DNA of 64,000 bases, from contig JAFRSW010000019.1 in assembly GCA_017427385.1 (NCBI GenBank), forward strand, positions 1-64,000. The letters run 5' to 3'. The translations under genes were made by a program, and so were the position numbers. The notes beneath the pieces are model-generated. The model was not told the origin of the DNA and did no database searches. It saw only the letters and a program-made list of their open reading frames with translations. The stretch comes from Bacteroidales bacterium. GTDB taxonomy: Bacteria > Bacteroidota > Bacteroidia > Bacteroidales > UBA932. Below, piece after piece: positions 34,093-42,424 of this stretch (position 1 is the first letter of the stretch; every line of letters begins with the position of its first letter).

Positions 34093-35130
34093 ATGCCAAA
34101 GATTATTACCTTCGGTGAGATTATGCTCCGGCTTGCTACGCCCGGCTATCTCCGTTTCTCCCAAGCTGACACTCTCAATGCCACTTTCGGCGGCGGTGAA
34201 GCCAACGTTGCCGTATCGCTCGCAAACTATGGATGCGAGGCTGAATTCGTTACCCGTCTGCCCGAAAACGACATTGCCAAAGCATGCGTTTCCGATCTGC
34301 ACAAACACGGGGTAGGCACAAAGTACTGCGTCTACGGTGGCGACAGGCTCGGAATCTATTTCCTCGAAACCGGCGCAGTGGCTCGCCCCAGCAAGGTCGT
34401 CTACGACCGCGCCCACTCCGCAATCTCCGAAATCCAGCCCGGAATGATAGACTGGGACAAGGTGCTCGAGGGCGCCGACTGGTTCCACTGGACGGGTATA
34501 ACTCCGGCCATCAGCCAGGGTGCCGCGGACGTGTGCCTGGAGGCCTGCAAGGCCGCCAACCGTCTGGGCGTCACCGTCTCTTGCGACCTCAACTACCGCA
34601 AGAACCTTTGGAAATACGGCAAGAAGGCCGGCGAGGTCATGCCCGAACTCGTCGCATGCTCCGACATCATCCTCGGCAACGAAGAAGATGCCGAGAAGGT
34701 GTTCGGCATCAAGCCGGAAGGCTTCGACGCTGCCGCAACCGGTGGCACCATCGACCAGGCCCGCTTCCAGAGCGTCGGCGAGCAGCTGATGGCACGCTTC
34801 CCCCGCGCGAAGAAGATCATCATCACGCTCCGCGGAAGCATCAACGCCAACCACAATACCTGGGGCGGAGTGCTCTGGAACGGCAGCACCCTCTATGAAT
34901 CCCCCCGCTACGACATCACCCACATCGTGGACCGCGTGGGCGGCGGAGATTCCTTCATGGGCGGGCTCATCTACGGCCTCCTTACCTACAAAGACGACCA
35001 GAAGGCCCTGAACTTCGCAGTCGCGGCCTCCTGCCTCAAGCACACGATTTATGGAGATTTCAACCTCGTCACCGTCGCCGAGGTGGAGAACCTGATGAAG
35101 GGCGACGGATCCGGAAGAGTATCAAGATAA
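34093..35130 (+). CDS. kdgK: 2-dehydro-3-deoxygluconokinase
   Basis: KdgK phosphorylates KDG to KDPG with ATP; this is where the saturated and unsaturated uronate branches meet. The 345-residue PfkB-family protein starts ITFGEIMLRLATPG, has the substrate-side Gly run ATFGGGEANVAVSLANYG at about 34-51, and the nucleotide/catalytic signature DRVGGGDSFMGGLIYG with catalytic Asp286. It is the first gene of the plus-strand catabolic operon, behind operator site 4. Confidence 0.92.
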   Translation: MPKIITFGEIMLRLATPGYLRFSQADTLNATFGGGEANVAVSLANYGCEAEFVTRLPENDIAKACVSDLHKHGVGTKYCVYGGDRLGIYFLETGAVARPSKVVYDRAHSAISEIQPGMIDWDKVLEGADWFHWTGITPAISQGAADVCLEACKAANRLGVTVSCDLNYRKNLWKYGKKAGEVMPELVACSDIILGNEEDAEKVFGIKPEGFDAAATGGTIDQARFQSVGEQLMARFPRAKKIIITLRGSINANHNTWGGVLWNGSTLYESPRYDITHIVDRVGGGDSFMGGLIYGLLTYKDDQKALNFAVAASCLKHTIYGDFNLVTVAEVENLMKGDGSGRVSR

Positions 35131-35136
35131 AAGAAT

Positions 35137-36210
35137 ATGGAACTGAAGAAAAACTGCAAATACGCCCTCCTGGTGCCCACCAGCATGGGTCTCAGGGTCA
35201 CTCCTGAAAGCGGACAGCCGGTGCAGTGCAGCGACGTGCTGCATCTCTATGCCACCAGCGCCGAGACCAACGTGGCCAGCATCGCATCCTATCTCGGCAT
35301 GCCCGTCAAGGTGCTCACGGCCTTCGTCGAGGGCAACCCCTTCGCCGCATTCATCAAGGCGAATCTCCGCTCCCGCGGGATGGATTTCGAAGGCCCTGAA
35401 GTGCCTCAGGGAGGCCCCTGGGGATACCGCCACCAGATCAACATAGCCGATAGCGGCTATGGTTCCCGCGGCCCGCGCGTGTGGAACGACCGCGCCGGCG
35501 AGGTAGGCCGCACGCTCAACGTTAAGGACTTCGACCTGGAGCGCATCTTCGGGCAGGAAGGCGTGCAGATAGTGCATCTGTCCGGCCTCATCGCGGCCCT
35601 CAGCCCGGAAACCAGCCGTTTCTGCCTGGAGATCGCACGCGCCGCGAAGCGCCACGGCAGCCGCATAAGCTTCGATCTCAACTACCGCGCATCCTTCTGG
35701 GTCGGCCGTGAGCAGGAGCTTCACGACGTCTTCTCCGAAATCTGCTCGGTGGCCGATATCCTCATCGGCAACGAGGAAGATTTCCAGCTTTGCCTGGGCA
35801 TCGAAGGCCCCGAGGCCGGCGGCAAGGACATCGCAGCCAAGATAGACGGCTTCAAGGAGATGATACGCCGCGTGAAGGCGCAGTATCCTAACGCGCAGGT
35901 GTTCGCGACCACCCTGCGCCAGGTCAATAACACCAACAGCCACAACTGGGGCGCCATCATGCTCGAAGGCGACACCTGGCACGTGGTGGAACCCCGCGAA
36001 ATCCACGTCCTGGACCGCATCGGCGGTGGCGACGGCTTCGTCGGAGGCCTGCTCTACTCCATTCTCAAGGGCTGGGAGAGCGAGAAATGGATACAGTTCG
36101 GATGGGCCACCGGCGCACTGGCCACCACCTTCCTCACCGACTACGCCCAGCCTGCCGACGAAGAGCAGGTATGGAGCGTGTGGAAGGGCAACGCAAGAGT
36201 GAAAAGATAA
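35137..36210 (+). CDS. Second PfkB-family sugar kinase, paralogue of KdgK
   Basis: This 357-residue PfkB kinase starts six bases after kdgK and resembles it along its length (SAETNVASIASYLG, SFDLNYRASFW, DILIGNEEDFQLCLG, DRIGGGDGFVGGLLYS with catalytic Asp299). The glycine run that contacts sugar in KdgK (FGGGEAN) is LYATSAETN here, so the substrate may differ. Candidates are KDG in a second role, gluconate or another aldonate; the sequence does not decide. Its position directly before gnd makes gluconate worth testing. Confidence 0.8.
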   Translation: MELKKNCKYALLVPTSMGLRVTPESGQPVQCSDVLHLYATSAETNVASIASYLGMPVKVLTAFVEGNPFAAFIKANLRSRGMDFEGPEVPQGGPWGYRHQINIADSGYGSRGPRVWNDRAGEVGRTLNVKDFDLERIFGQEGVQIVHLSGLIAALSPETSRFCLEIARAAKRHGSRISFDLNYRASFWVGREQELHDVFSEICSVADILIGNEEDFQLCLGIEGPEAGGKDIAAKIDGFKEMIRRVKAQYPNAQVFATTLRQVNNTNSHNWGAIMLEGDTWHVVEPREIHVLDRIGGGDGFVGGLLYSILKGWESEKWIQFGWATGALATTFLTDYAQPADEEQVWSVWKGNARVKR

Positions 36211-36222
36211 AAAATACATGCA

Positions 36223-37680
36223 ATGAAAGAATTATCAGACATTGGTCTCGTAGGTCTCGCCGTGATGGGCGAGAACCTGGTGCTGAACATGGAAAGCAGG
36301 GGCTTCCGTGTCAGCGTTTTCAACCGCACCGTGGAGAAGGTGGACAAGTTTATGGAAGGCCGCGGAAAGGGCAAGAACATCTATGGAGCCCATTCCCTCG
36401 AGGATTTCGTGGGCTCGCTCAAGGCTCCCCGCAAGGTTTTCCTCATGGTGAAGGCAGGGCAGGCGGTGGATGATTTCATCGAGAAGCTCATCCCCATCCT
36501 CAGCCCCGGCGACATCATCATCGACGGCGGCAACACCCACTTCCCGGATACCGCACGCCGCACGGCGTACGTTGAGAGCAAGGGCCTGCTTTACATCGGC
36601 ACCGGCGTGTCCGGCGGCGAGGAAGGTGCCCTCAAGGGCCCCTCGATGATGCCCGGCGGATCCCCCGCAGCCTGGCCCCACGTCAAACCCATCTTCCAGG
36701 GCATCTGCGCCAAGGTCGCGGACGGTTCTCCATGCTGCGACTGGGTAGGCGAGGGCGGTGCCGGCCACTTCGTGAAGATGTTGCACAACGGCATCGAGTA
36801 CGGCGACATCCAGCTCATCTGCGAGTGCTACCAGATAATGAAGGACATCCTCGGAATGACCAACGAGGAGATGCACACCACCTTCGCCGAGTGGAACAAG
36901 GGCGACCTCGACAGCTACCTCGTGGAGATCACCCGGGACATCCTTGCCAAGAAGGATGAGGACGGCCGCTACGTGCTGGATTACATCCTCGACACCGCCG
37001 GCCAGAAGGGCACAGGCAAGTGGACCGCCATCGCCGCCCTCGACCAGGGCGTGCCGCTCACGCTGATAGGCGAGTCCGTGTTCGCCCGCTGCCTCTCCGC
37101 ACAGAAGGAGGAGCGCGTGGCCGCATCCAAGATACTCGAAGGCCCCAAGGCCACCCGCTACACCGGGGACCGTGCAGCCTTCCTGGAAGACCTCCGCAAG
37201 GCCCTCTTCGCCGCCAAGGTGGTGTCCTACGCCCAGGGTTACGCCCTGATGCGCGCCGCCGCTAAGGAATACGGCTGGAATCTGAACTATGGCGGAATCG
37301 CTCTCATGTGGAGGGGCGGATGCATCATCCGCAGCGTCTTCCTCGGCAAGATCAAGGAAGCCTTCGACAAGAACCCCGCCATCGCAAACATCCTGCTCGA
37401 CCCTTACTTCAGCGGCAAGCTCGCCGAGGCCCAGCAGGGATGGCGCAACGTGCTTTGCACCGCGATGCAGAACGGTGTGCCCGCTCCCTGCATGACCGCA
37501 GGTCTGCAATACTACGACGGATACCGCACCGAGCGCCTGCCCGCGAACCTGCTGCAGGCCCAGCGCGACTTCTTCGGCGCCCACACCTACGAGCGCACCG
37601 ACAAGCCCCGCGGAGAGTTCTTCCACACCAACTGGACGGGCCACGGCGGAGATACGATTTCAACCACATATAACGCATAG
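36223..37680 (+). CDS. gnd: 6-phosphogluconate dehydrogenase, decarboxylating
   Basis: This enzyme converts 6-phosphogluconate to ribulose 5-phosphate with loss of CO2 and gain of NADPH. The 485-residue protein carries the Rossmann motif GLAVMGENLVLN, FNRTVEKVDKF for NADP, IIDGGNTHFPDT, the signature GVSGGEEGALKGPSMMPGG, the catalytic Lys in GHFVKMLHNGIEYGDIQL, and a C-terminal ERTDKPRGEFFHTNWTG. It sits inside a hexuronate catabolic operon between a sugar kinase and the UxaE-type gene, without zwf or pgl in the window, which is not its usual setting. Confidence 0.95.
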   Translation: MKELSDIGLVGLAVMGENLVLNMESRGFRVSVFNRTVEKVDKFMEGRGKGKNIYGAHSLEDFVGSLKAPRKVFLMVKAGQAVDDFIEKLIPILSPGDIIIDGGNTHFPDTARRTAYVESKGLLYIGTGVSGGEEGALKGPSMMPGGSPAAWPHVKPIFQGICAKVADGSPCCDWVGEGGAGHFVKMLHNGIEYGDIQLICECYQIMKDILGMTNEEMHTTFAEWNKGDLDSYLVEITRDILAKKDEDGRYVLDYILDTAGQKGTGKWTAIAALDQGVPLTLIGESVFARCLSAQKEERVAASKILEGPKATRYTGDRAAFLEDLRKALFAAKVVSYAQGYALMRAAAKEYGWNLNYGGIALMWRGGCIIRSVFLGKIKEAFDKNPAIANILLDPYFSGKLAEAQQGWRNVLCTAMQNGVPAPCMTAGLQYYDGYRTERLPANLLQAQRDFFGAHTYERTDKPRGEFFHTNWTGHGGDTISTTYNA

Positions 37681-37684
37681 AATC

Positions 37685-38827
37685 ATGACAATAGGAAAAT
37701 ACTCATTCGGTGTGGGCGACCGTTTCGCCCATGAAGGAATCAACCAGCTGAAGGCCCTCATCGAGGCGGAAGAGCGCTTCGGAGTGCACTTCGTGCCCGT
37801 GTGGAACAAGAGCAACCGCGAGCACCAGATCGTGGGCACCGAACCCGCCGAGACACGTGCCGAGGCCGACGCGGCCGTCAAGGCCCTGAACTACAAGGGC
37901 CAGTACTTCGTGGACGCAGACCACATCAACCTGAACAATGTCGACCGTTTCATCGACTCATCCGACTTCTTCACCATCGACGTGGCCGACTATATCGGCA
38001 AGAGCGGTAGCATGGAAGAAAGGTTCCTCCCTGCAATCAAGGAGGCCGGCCGCATCTACCGCCACATCGCGGAGAAGAAGGGCGCAGACAACTTCGTGAC
38101 CGAAGTATCCATGGACGAGGTGGACGAGGCCCAGACTCCCGAGGAACTCCGTTACATCCTCCGCGAGATCGCGAAGGAGGGGATCCCGGTGCAGACCATC
38201 GCCCCCAAGTTCACCGGCCGCTTCAACAAGGGTGTGGACTACCGCGGGGACCTCGCACGCTTCGAGCGTGAGTTCGAGCAGGACCTGCTGGTGATTGAAG
38301 AGGCCGTGCGCGAATACGGCCTTCCCGAGAACCTGAAGCTCTCCATCCACTCCGGATCGGACAAGTTCAGCATCTACCCCATTATGGGCCGTCTCATCCG
38401 CAAGCACGACAAGGGCATACACATCAAGACCGCAGGCACCACCTGGCTTGAAGAGAACATAGGCCTCGCCGTTGCGGATCCCGCTGCGCTGGAACTTGCC
38501 AAGAAGATATATGTGAACGCTCTCGGGCGTATGGCGGAACTCACCGTTCCTTATGCCACCGTCATCGATGTGGACGTCACCAAACTCCCTACTCCCGAGG
38601 AAGTTGCAAAGTGGGATGCGGACACCTACGCCCGCACCATGCGCCACAACCAGGAGGATCCCCTCTACAATCCTTCCTTCCGCCAGCTCATCCATGTGAG
38701 CTACAAGATCGCGGCGGAGCTCGCGGACGAATTCCTTCCGGCTCTGGAGAAGCATACCGACGTGATAGGCGAGCAGATCACCGCAAACCTCTGCGACCGC
38801 CACATTGCCAGATTATTCAGTAAGTAG
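37685..38827 (+). CDS. uxaE: UxaE-type tagaturonate/fructuronate epimerase
   Basis: This 380-residue cytoplasmic protein starts four bases after gnd. I recognise it as the tagaturonate epimerase family (UxaE) first described in Thermotoga, from segments such as GKYSFGVGDRFAHEG, VPVWNKSNREHQIVGTEP, FVDADHINLNNVDRFID, IAPKFTGRFNKGVDY, LSIHSGSDKFSIYPIMG and HIKTAGTTWLEE. The fold looks like a metal-dependent TIM barrel with several conserved Asp and His. It would turn tagaturonate from UxaC into fructuronate for the reductase encoded next, so galacturonate can use the glucuronate branch. This explains why uxaB and uxaA are not needed here. The family call is from memory of its motifs, not from a search. 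Confidence 0.72.
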   Translation: MTIGKYSFGVGDRFAHEGINQLKALIEAEERFGVHFVPVWNKSNREHQIVGTEPAETRAEADAAVKALNYKGQYFVDADHINLNNVDRFIDSSDFFTIDVADYIGKSGSMEERFLPAIKEAGRIYRHIAEKKGADNFVTEVSMDEVDEAQTPEELRYILREIAKEGIPVQTIAPKFTGRFNKGVDYRGDLARFEREFEQDLLVIEEAVREYGLPENLKLSIHSGSDKFSIYPIMGRLIRKHDKGIHIKTAGTTWLEENIGLAVADPAALELAKKIYVNALGRMAELTVPYATVIDVDVTKLPTPEEVAKWDADTYARTMRHNQEDPLYNPSFRQLIHVSYKIAAELADEFLPALEKHTDVIGEQITANLCDRHIARLFSK

Positions 38828-38831
38828 CACC

Positions 38832-39671
38832 ATGAAATACTCATTCGAAGACCTGAAAGGACGCAACTGCGTCATCACCGGAGGCTTCGGCGTGCTGGGC
38901 ATGGCCCTGACGCGCGGCCTCGCGGAAGCCGGGGTGAACCTGGCAGTCATCAGCCGCAGCAAGGACAATCCCGCCAAGGGCGAGGAGATTGCGAAGGAAT
39001 TCGGCGTGAAGTGCCTCGGCATCAGCGCCAGCACCCTGGACAAGGCTGCCCTCGAGGAGGCGCGCGACATCATCCACAAGGAACTCGGCAAGATAGACAT
39101 CCTCATCAACTGCGCCGGAGGCAACTCTCCCAAGGCGACCTGCGCCGTGGAGCAGATGGATGCCGACACCGATCTCGCACAGAGCTTCTACGGGCTCGAC
39201 ATGGAGGGATTCCAGTTCGTCTACGACCTGAACTTCAAGGGCACACTGCTTGCCACGATGGTCTTCACGACCGACATGATCGAGGCTAAGAAGGGCGTGG
39301 TGCTGAACATCTCTTCGATGAACGCTTTCCGTCCCCTGACGAAGATTCCAGCATATTCCGCAGCCAAGGGTTCCATCAACAACTTCACCCAGTGGTATGC
39401 CGTGCACGTGGCCCAGCTCGGCATACGCTGCAACGCCATTGCGCCCGGATTCTTCCTCACCGACCAGAACCGTTTCCTGCTCACCGACGAAGCCACCGGC
39501 GCGCTCAAGCCCCGCGGAAAGAAGATCATCGCCAACACGCCCACCCATAAGTTCGGCGAGCCCGAAGACCTGGTGGGAACAATGCTTTATTTACTTAGTG
39601 ACATCTCATCCTTCGTCACCGGCATCGTGATTCCGGTGGACGGCGGCTACAGCGCATTCGGAGGGGTTTAA
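38832..39671 (+). CDS. SDR-family fructuronate reductase (D-mannonate oxidoreductase, UxuB-type)
   Basis: This 279-residue short-chain dehydrogenase has cofactor loop [11 protein letters not shown] near residues 19-29, an NCAGG motif near 95-99, a catalytic Ser in NISSMNAF and [11 protein letters not shown] with catalytic Tyr and Lys. Among SDRs it looks like the Bacillus-type D-mannonate oxidoreductase, which reduces fructuronate to mannonate. The context supports this: UxaE lies directly upstream and KDPG aldolase one base downstream. I set the start at 38832; an in-frame ATG at 38805 lies inside the upstream gene. The specific substrate is inferred. Confidence 0.78.
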   Translation: MKYSFEDLKGRNCVITGGFGVLGMALTRGLAEAGVNLAVISRSKDNPAKGEEIAKEFGVKCLGISASTLDKAALEEARDIIHKELGKIDILINCAGGNSPKATCAVEQMDADTDLAQSFYGLDMEGFQFVYDLNFKGTLLATMVFTTDMIEAKKGVVLNISSMNAFRPLTKIPAYSAAKGSINNFTQWYAVHVAQLGIRCNAIAPGFFLTDQNRFLLTDEATGALKPRGKKIIANTPTHKFGEPEDLVGTMLYLLSDISSFVTGIVIPVDGGYSAFGGV

Positions 39672-39672
39672 T

Positions 39673-40341
39673 ATGGCAAAGTACGATAAGATTCAGGTGC
39701 TTACGGCCATCGGGGAAACCGGCATCGTGCCCGTTTTCTATAATGGCGACGTCGAGGTGGCGAAGAATGTGTTGCGCGCCTGCTATGAAGGCGGCATTCG
39801 TGCATTTGAATTCGCCAACCGTGGCGATTTCGCACAGGAGGTTTTCGGCGAGCTGGTGAAATATGCCAACGCCGAACTCCCTGGAATGATAGTCGGAATC
39901 GGCTCCGTGGTGGATCCCGGCACGGCTGCCATGTACATCCAGCTCGGCGCAAACTTCGTGGTGGGGCCTCTCTTCAATCCTGCCATCGCTCCCATCTGCA
40001 ACCGCAGGAACATTCCCTATGCCCCCGGTTGCGGCACCGTGACTGAGGTAGGAATGGCCCAGGAAGCCGGATGCGACCTCTGCAAGGTATTCCCCGGCGA
40101 CGTGCTCGGCCCCGCCTTCGTAAAGGGCCTCCGCGCCCCCATGCCCTGGAGCAGGCTGATGGTTACCGGTGGCGTAAAACCCACCCGCGAGAACCTCGAG
40201 GGCTGGTTCAAGTCCGGTGTCTACTGCGTCGGCATGGGCAGCAACCTCTTCCCCAAAGACCTCATCTCCGCCGGCAACTGGCCTGGAATCACCGCCCTCT
40301 GCCGCGAATCACTTGATATAGTTGAAAAAGTAAGGGGATAG
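39673..40341 (+). CDS. kdgA: 2-dehydro-3-deoxy-phosphogluconate (KDPG) aldolase
   Basis: This class I aldolase splits KDPG into pyruvate and glyceraldehyde-3-phosphate, the last step of uronate breakdown. The 222-residue TIM barrel shows Glu46 in [40 protein letters not shown], the Schiff-base Lys138 in [10 protein letters not shown], and the phosphate-binding VTGGVKPT. It closes the operon and is followed by a strong terminator. Confidence 0.94.
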   Translation: MAKYDKIQVLTAIGETGIVPVFYNGDVEVAKNVLRACYEGGIRAFEFANRGDFAQEVFGELVKYANAELPGMIVGIGSVVDPGTAAMYIQLGANFVVGPLFNPAIAPICNRRNIPYAPGCGTVTEVGMAQEAGCDLCKVFPGDVLGPAFVKGLRAPMPWSRLMVTGGVKPTRENLEGWFKSGVYCVGMGSNLFPKDLISAGNWPGITALCRESLDIVEKVRG

Positions 40342-40373
40342 CTGGTTTGCTAAACGTTTAACCTATAAGAAAA

Positions 40374-40410
40374 GCCTCCGAATCTCTTCGGAGGCCGATT
40401 TCCTTTTTTT
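40374..40410 (+). terminator. Rho-independent terminator after kdgA
   Basis: GCCTCCGAA and TTCGGAGGC form a 9-base stem with a four-base loop, followed within ten bases by a run of seven T. It ends the catabolic operon. The convergent NYN gene ends close by and may use it from the other side. Confidence 0.85.
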
Positions 40411-40446
40411 AAGTGCCACATGCAGCGATAGTAGACAACATGCGCA

Positions 40447-41097
40447 CTATTTCCAATTCTCAGGAATAGTATAAGTCTTTCCTCCAGCCGTGACAGTATC
40501 TGGCATAACCGCATTGTTAAACTTTACCACGTTGAATTCCAAACGAATAACATTGGATCTATGGGCTCTCATATAACTGTTAATGTCAAAACTGTGGTTT
40601 GCAGGAGGGAAGTATACTTTAACTCTCTTCTCCGGGAAATTATTAAGAATGAAATCGATGGGAGGAATTAGATCCGTATCGGCGCTTACAAGAATGACAA
40701 CATCCGTCTCATTCTTGAAACAATCTCCCATCATCCGGACTGACAGATTTACATCGGTTTTCTTCTCCTCAGGACGATTGATAGCCAGATGGCAGTGAGG
40801 GCATTCGATAATCTTGTTGATATATTTACCCCTAACGATTTCGAATTTATCCGGATGAAGGATGACATTTGCGTTCAGTAAGGCACTCTGGCGGCTACTT
40901 TTATCTGGATCAAGCGGCGAAGCAGTAAAATAAACAACTTTGGCCAGTTCCTGGTCCGGCCCGAGGAACTGCTCAAAGAGTTTTACAATATCTATCCAAT
41001 AGAAGCGTTTCCAACTCCTATCTACTTGTTTCTTTCGTTTCAATCCATAATAAAAATTGAAACCGTCCACATAGAATGTCACTCTCTTCTTGTCCAT
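40447..41097 (-). CDS. NYN-domain (PIN-like) putative RNase
   Basis: This 216-residue protein has the NYN/DUF88 fold, related to PIN nucleases. The acidic metal-binding residues are visible: Asp11 in FYVDGFNFYYG, Asp115 in KKTDVNLSVRM, and Asp140/Asp142 in LVSADTDLIPPI. A CPHC pair (99-102) may bind zinc. A basic and aromatic N-terminal part may hold RNA. No partner is encoded in its operon, so target and role are unknown; RNA processing or defence are both possible. Base composition is clearly more AT-rich than the pectin genes. Its leader carries a terminator-like hairpin just before the ATG. Confidence 0.82.
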   Translation of the reverse strand: MDKKRVTFYVDGFNFYYGLKRKKQVDRSWKRFYWIDIVKLFEQFLGPDQELAKVVYFTASPLDPDKSSRQSALLNANVILHPDKFEIVRGKYINKIIECPHCHLAINRPEEKKTDVNLSVRMMGDCFKNETDVVILVSADTDLIPPIDFILNNFPEKRVKVYFPPANHSFDINSYMRAHRSNVIRLEFNVVKFNNAVMPDTVTAGGKTYTIPENWK

Positions 41098-41114
41098 AGC
41101 GCGTTCTTCTTTAA

Positions 41115-41140
41115 AACAAAAGCCGCTTCAGGGAGCGGCT
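41115..41140 (-). promoter_or_regulatory. Terminator-like hairpin in the NYN gene leader (possible attenuator)
   Basis: On the minus strand AGCCGCT and AGCGGCT pair around a six-base loop and are followed by TTTTGTTTT, ending about 20 bases before the NYN start codon. A -7 box lies upstream (41179-41186), so the hairpin is inside the transcript leader. Confidence 0.5.
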
Positions 41141-41178
41141 TAAACCATACAAGAAAGTATGGCGATGCTTTGTTTGTG

Positions 41179-41186
41179 CAAAGATA
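41179..41186 (-). promoter_or_regulatory. Promoter -7 box for the NYN gene
   Basis: TATCTTTG on the minus strand matches TAnnTTTG, with a TTTG at 41204-41207 as a candidate -33 element. Confidence 0.6.
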
Positions 41187-41270
41187 TGGAAAAAATTGGA
41201 AAACAAAGAAAAATCTTTTGTATTTCTTGGCGATCTTGTAAAAACACTTGATTATTCTGTGGTTATGCGT

Positions 41271-41278
41271 TATCTTTA
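41271..41278 (+). promoter_or_regulatory. Probable promoter -7 box for the ECF sigma gene
   Basis: TATCTTTA differs from TAnnTTTG at the last base. The ATG at 41286 begins only seven bases after it, so the message would have almost no leader. Confidence 0.4.
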
Positions 41279-41285
41279 TTAGATA

Positions 41286-41768
41286 ATGCAGGATTCTTCT
41301 ATATATCTGAATCTTCGCCCTAAGTTGATGGCAGTGGCGTATGCTTTCTTTCGCAATCGGGAGGATGCGGAAGATATTGTGCAAGAGGTGCTTCTTAAAC
41401 TGCTCAAGAGGGGATTGAAAGACGGCGATAACATTGAGGCTCTTGCAGTGCGGGCAGCGAAAAATGCTTGTGTGAGTGAATGGCGCAAACGCCGCATTCG
41501 AGACGTGGTGACGCTGGACGAAAAACATGAATCCCTTCCCGGGGCGGAGAAGCCGGATGTATCGGCGGAAGCCAGAAACCGGATAATGGTACTCCAAAAT
41601 GCGATAGCCAGGTTACCTCGCTCGGAACAGCGCATTATCCGCCTTAGACAGGCTGAACTGGAGTCGGAAGACATATCGCTTATCACCGGTATTTCCCTGC
41701 GGTCGGTCCGAACAATTCTATCATCCGCCCGCAGGCACCTGATTCAAATGATGGAAAAAGAATTATGA
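41286..41768 (+). CDS. ECF-type RNA polymerase sigma factor
   Basis: This 160-residue sigma-70-family protein has region 2 at about 5-70 (LMAVAYAFFRNREDAEDIVQEVLLKLLK) and region 4 at about 105-155 (IARLPRSEQRIIRLRQ...ISLRSVRTILSSARRHLIQMM). It lacks extra domains, as is normal for ECF factors. It overlaps the next gene by four bases (ATGA), which encodes a one-segment membrane protein that is probably its anti-sigma factor. The regulon is unknown; the third gene of the operon is the obvious candidate target. Confidence 0.92.
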   Translation: MQDSSIYLNLRPKLMAVAYAFFRNREDAEDIVQEVLLKLLKRGLKDGDNIEALAVRAAKNACVSEWRKRRIRDVVTLDEKHESLPGAEKPDVSAEARNRIMVLQNAIARLPRSEQRIIRLRQAELESEDISLITGISLRSVRTILSSARRHLIQMMEKEL

Positions 41769-42424
41769 GTAACAAGGATACATTGATGCGGAAATTCCTT
41801 TCCGGAGAGACCTCGCTTTCTGAAGAGCAGGAACTTGCATGTTTGCTGCGGTCACTTGACGGGAAGGAGCATGATGCTGAAGGAAAGGCTGTACTGACCA
41901 TGCTTGAGACTCCCCGTTCAAAGGAGGACGATAGCATTTTCACCGAAGACAACATGATGGAATACGACAGGATTGTCGCGCATGGGCGCAGGCCTGCCGG
42001 AAACATTTGGTACACTTCTATCGCAGCGGCATGCATTGCCATCGCGCTTACTGTCTTCTTCAACAAGCATCATATAACGGATTCAACGGAAATAATGGTT
42101 GAGGTTGCCCATGAATCAAAACCGGTGGATATTCCAGAGCCTTCCGACACCGTTTCCATCTCCTCCCACCCGGAACCGGCTTCGCAAAAACCTGCCACGC
42201 GTGCAAAAAAGAGCTCACCCTCGCGCCGTGTTGTCCAGGTTCCTCCTGTTAATCCTGCAATGATTGCAGATACTCCCACGGCAAAGGCCCCTGAAGTTGA
42301 TTACGAAGAGATACGCGAAGTAGAAGAAGAACTTCGCAGGAATCTCATGCGCGAGCGCCTGAATGCCGAAATCGAAGAAAAGATGAAAAATATGTCCCAA
42401 ACCCCTGATGCCTATATTTTATGA
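41765..42424 (+). CDS. Putative anti-sigma factor, single-pass membrane protein
   Basis: This 219-residue protein has a cytoplasmic part of about 80 residues (LMRKFLSGETSLSEEQELACLLRS, like the start of Bacteroidota anti-sigma factors), one membrane segment at about 82-99 (WYTSIAAACIAIALTVFF), a Pro/Ser-rich periplasmic stretch, and a charged helical C-terminus (about 175-210, EEIREVEEELRRNLMRERLN). It overlaps both the sigma gene and the next gene by ATGA. The anti-sigma role is inferred from position and topology. Confidence 0.7.
   Translation: MSNKDTLMRKFLSGETSLSEEQELACLLRSLDGKEHDAEGKAVLTMLETPRSKEDDSIFTEDNMMEYDRIVAHGRRPAGNIWYTSIAAACIAIALTVFFNKHHITDSTEIMVEVAHESKPVDIPEPSDTVSISSHPEPASQKPATRAKKSSPSRRVVQVPPVNPAMIADTPTAKAPEVDYEEIREVEEELRRNLMRERLNAEIEEKMKNMSQTPDAYIL

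Noticed and set aside
34093-35043. Fusion of the LacI-type regulator with an N-terminal domain read from the kdgK antisense strand
   Set aside because: The frame is open, but helix-turn-helix proteins of this family begin at MENKQK, and a promoter box and operator lie just before it.
39396-39410. Further operator site (CCGTGCACGT) in the SDR gene
   Set aside because: The palindrome is broken at the last base and the flanks do not match TTTCC or GGCAC; it is likely a codon effect.
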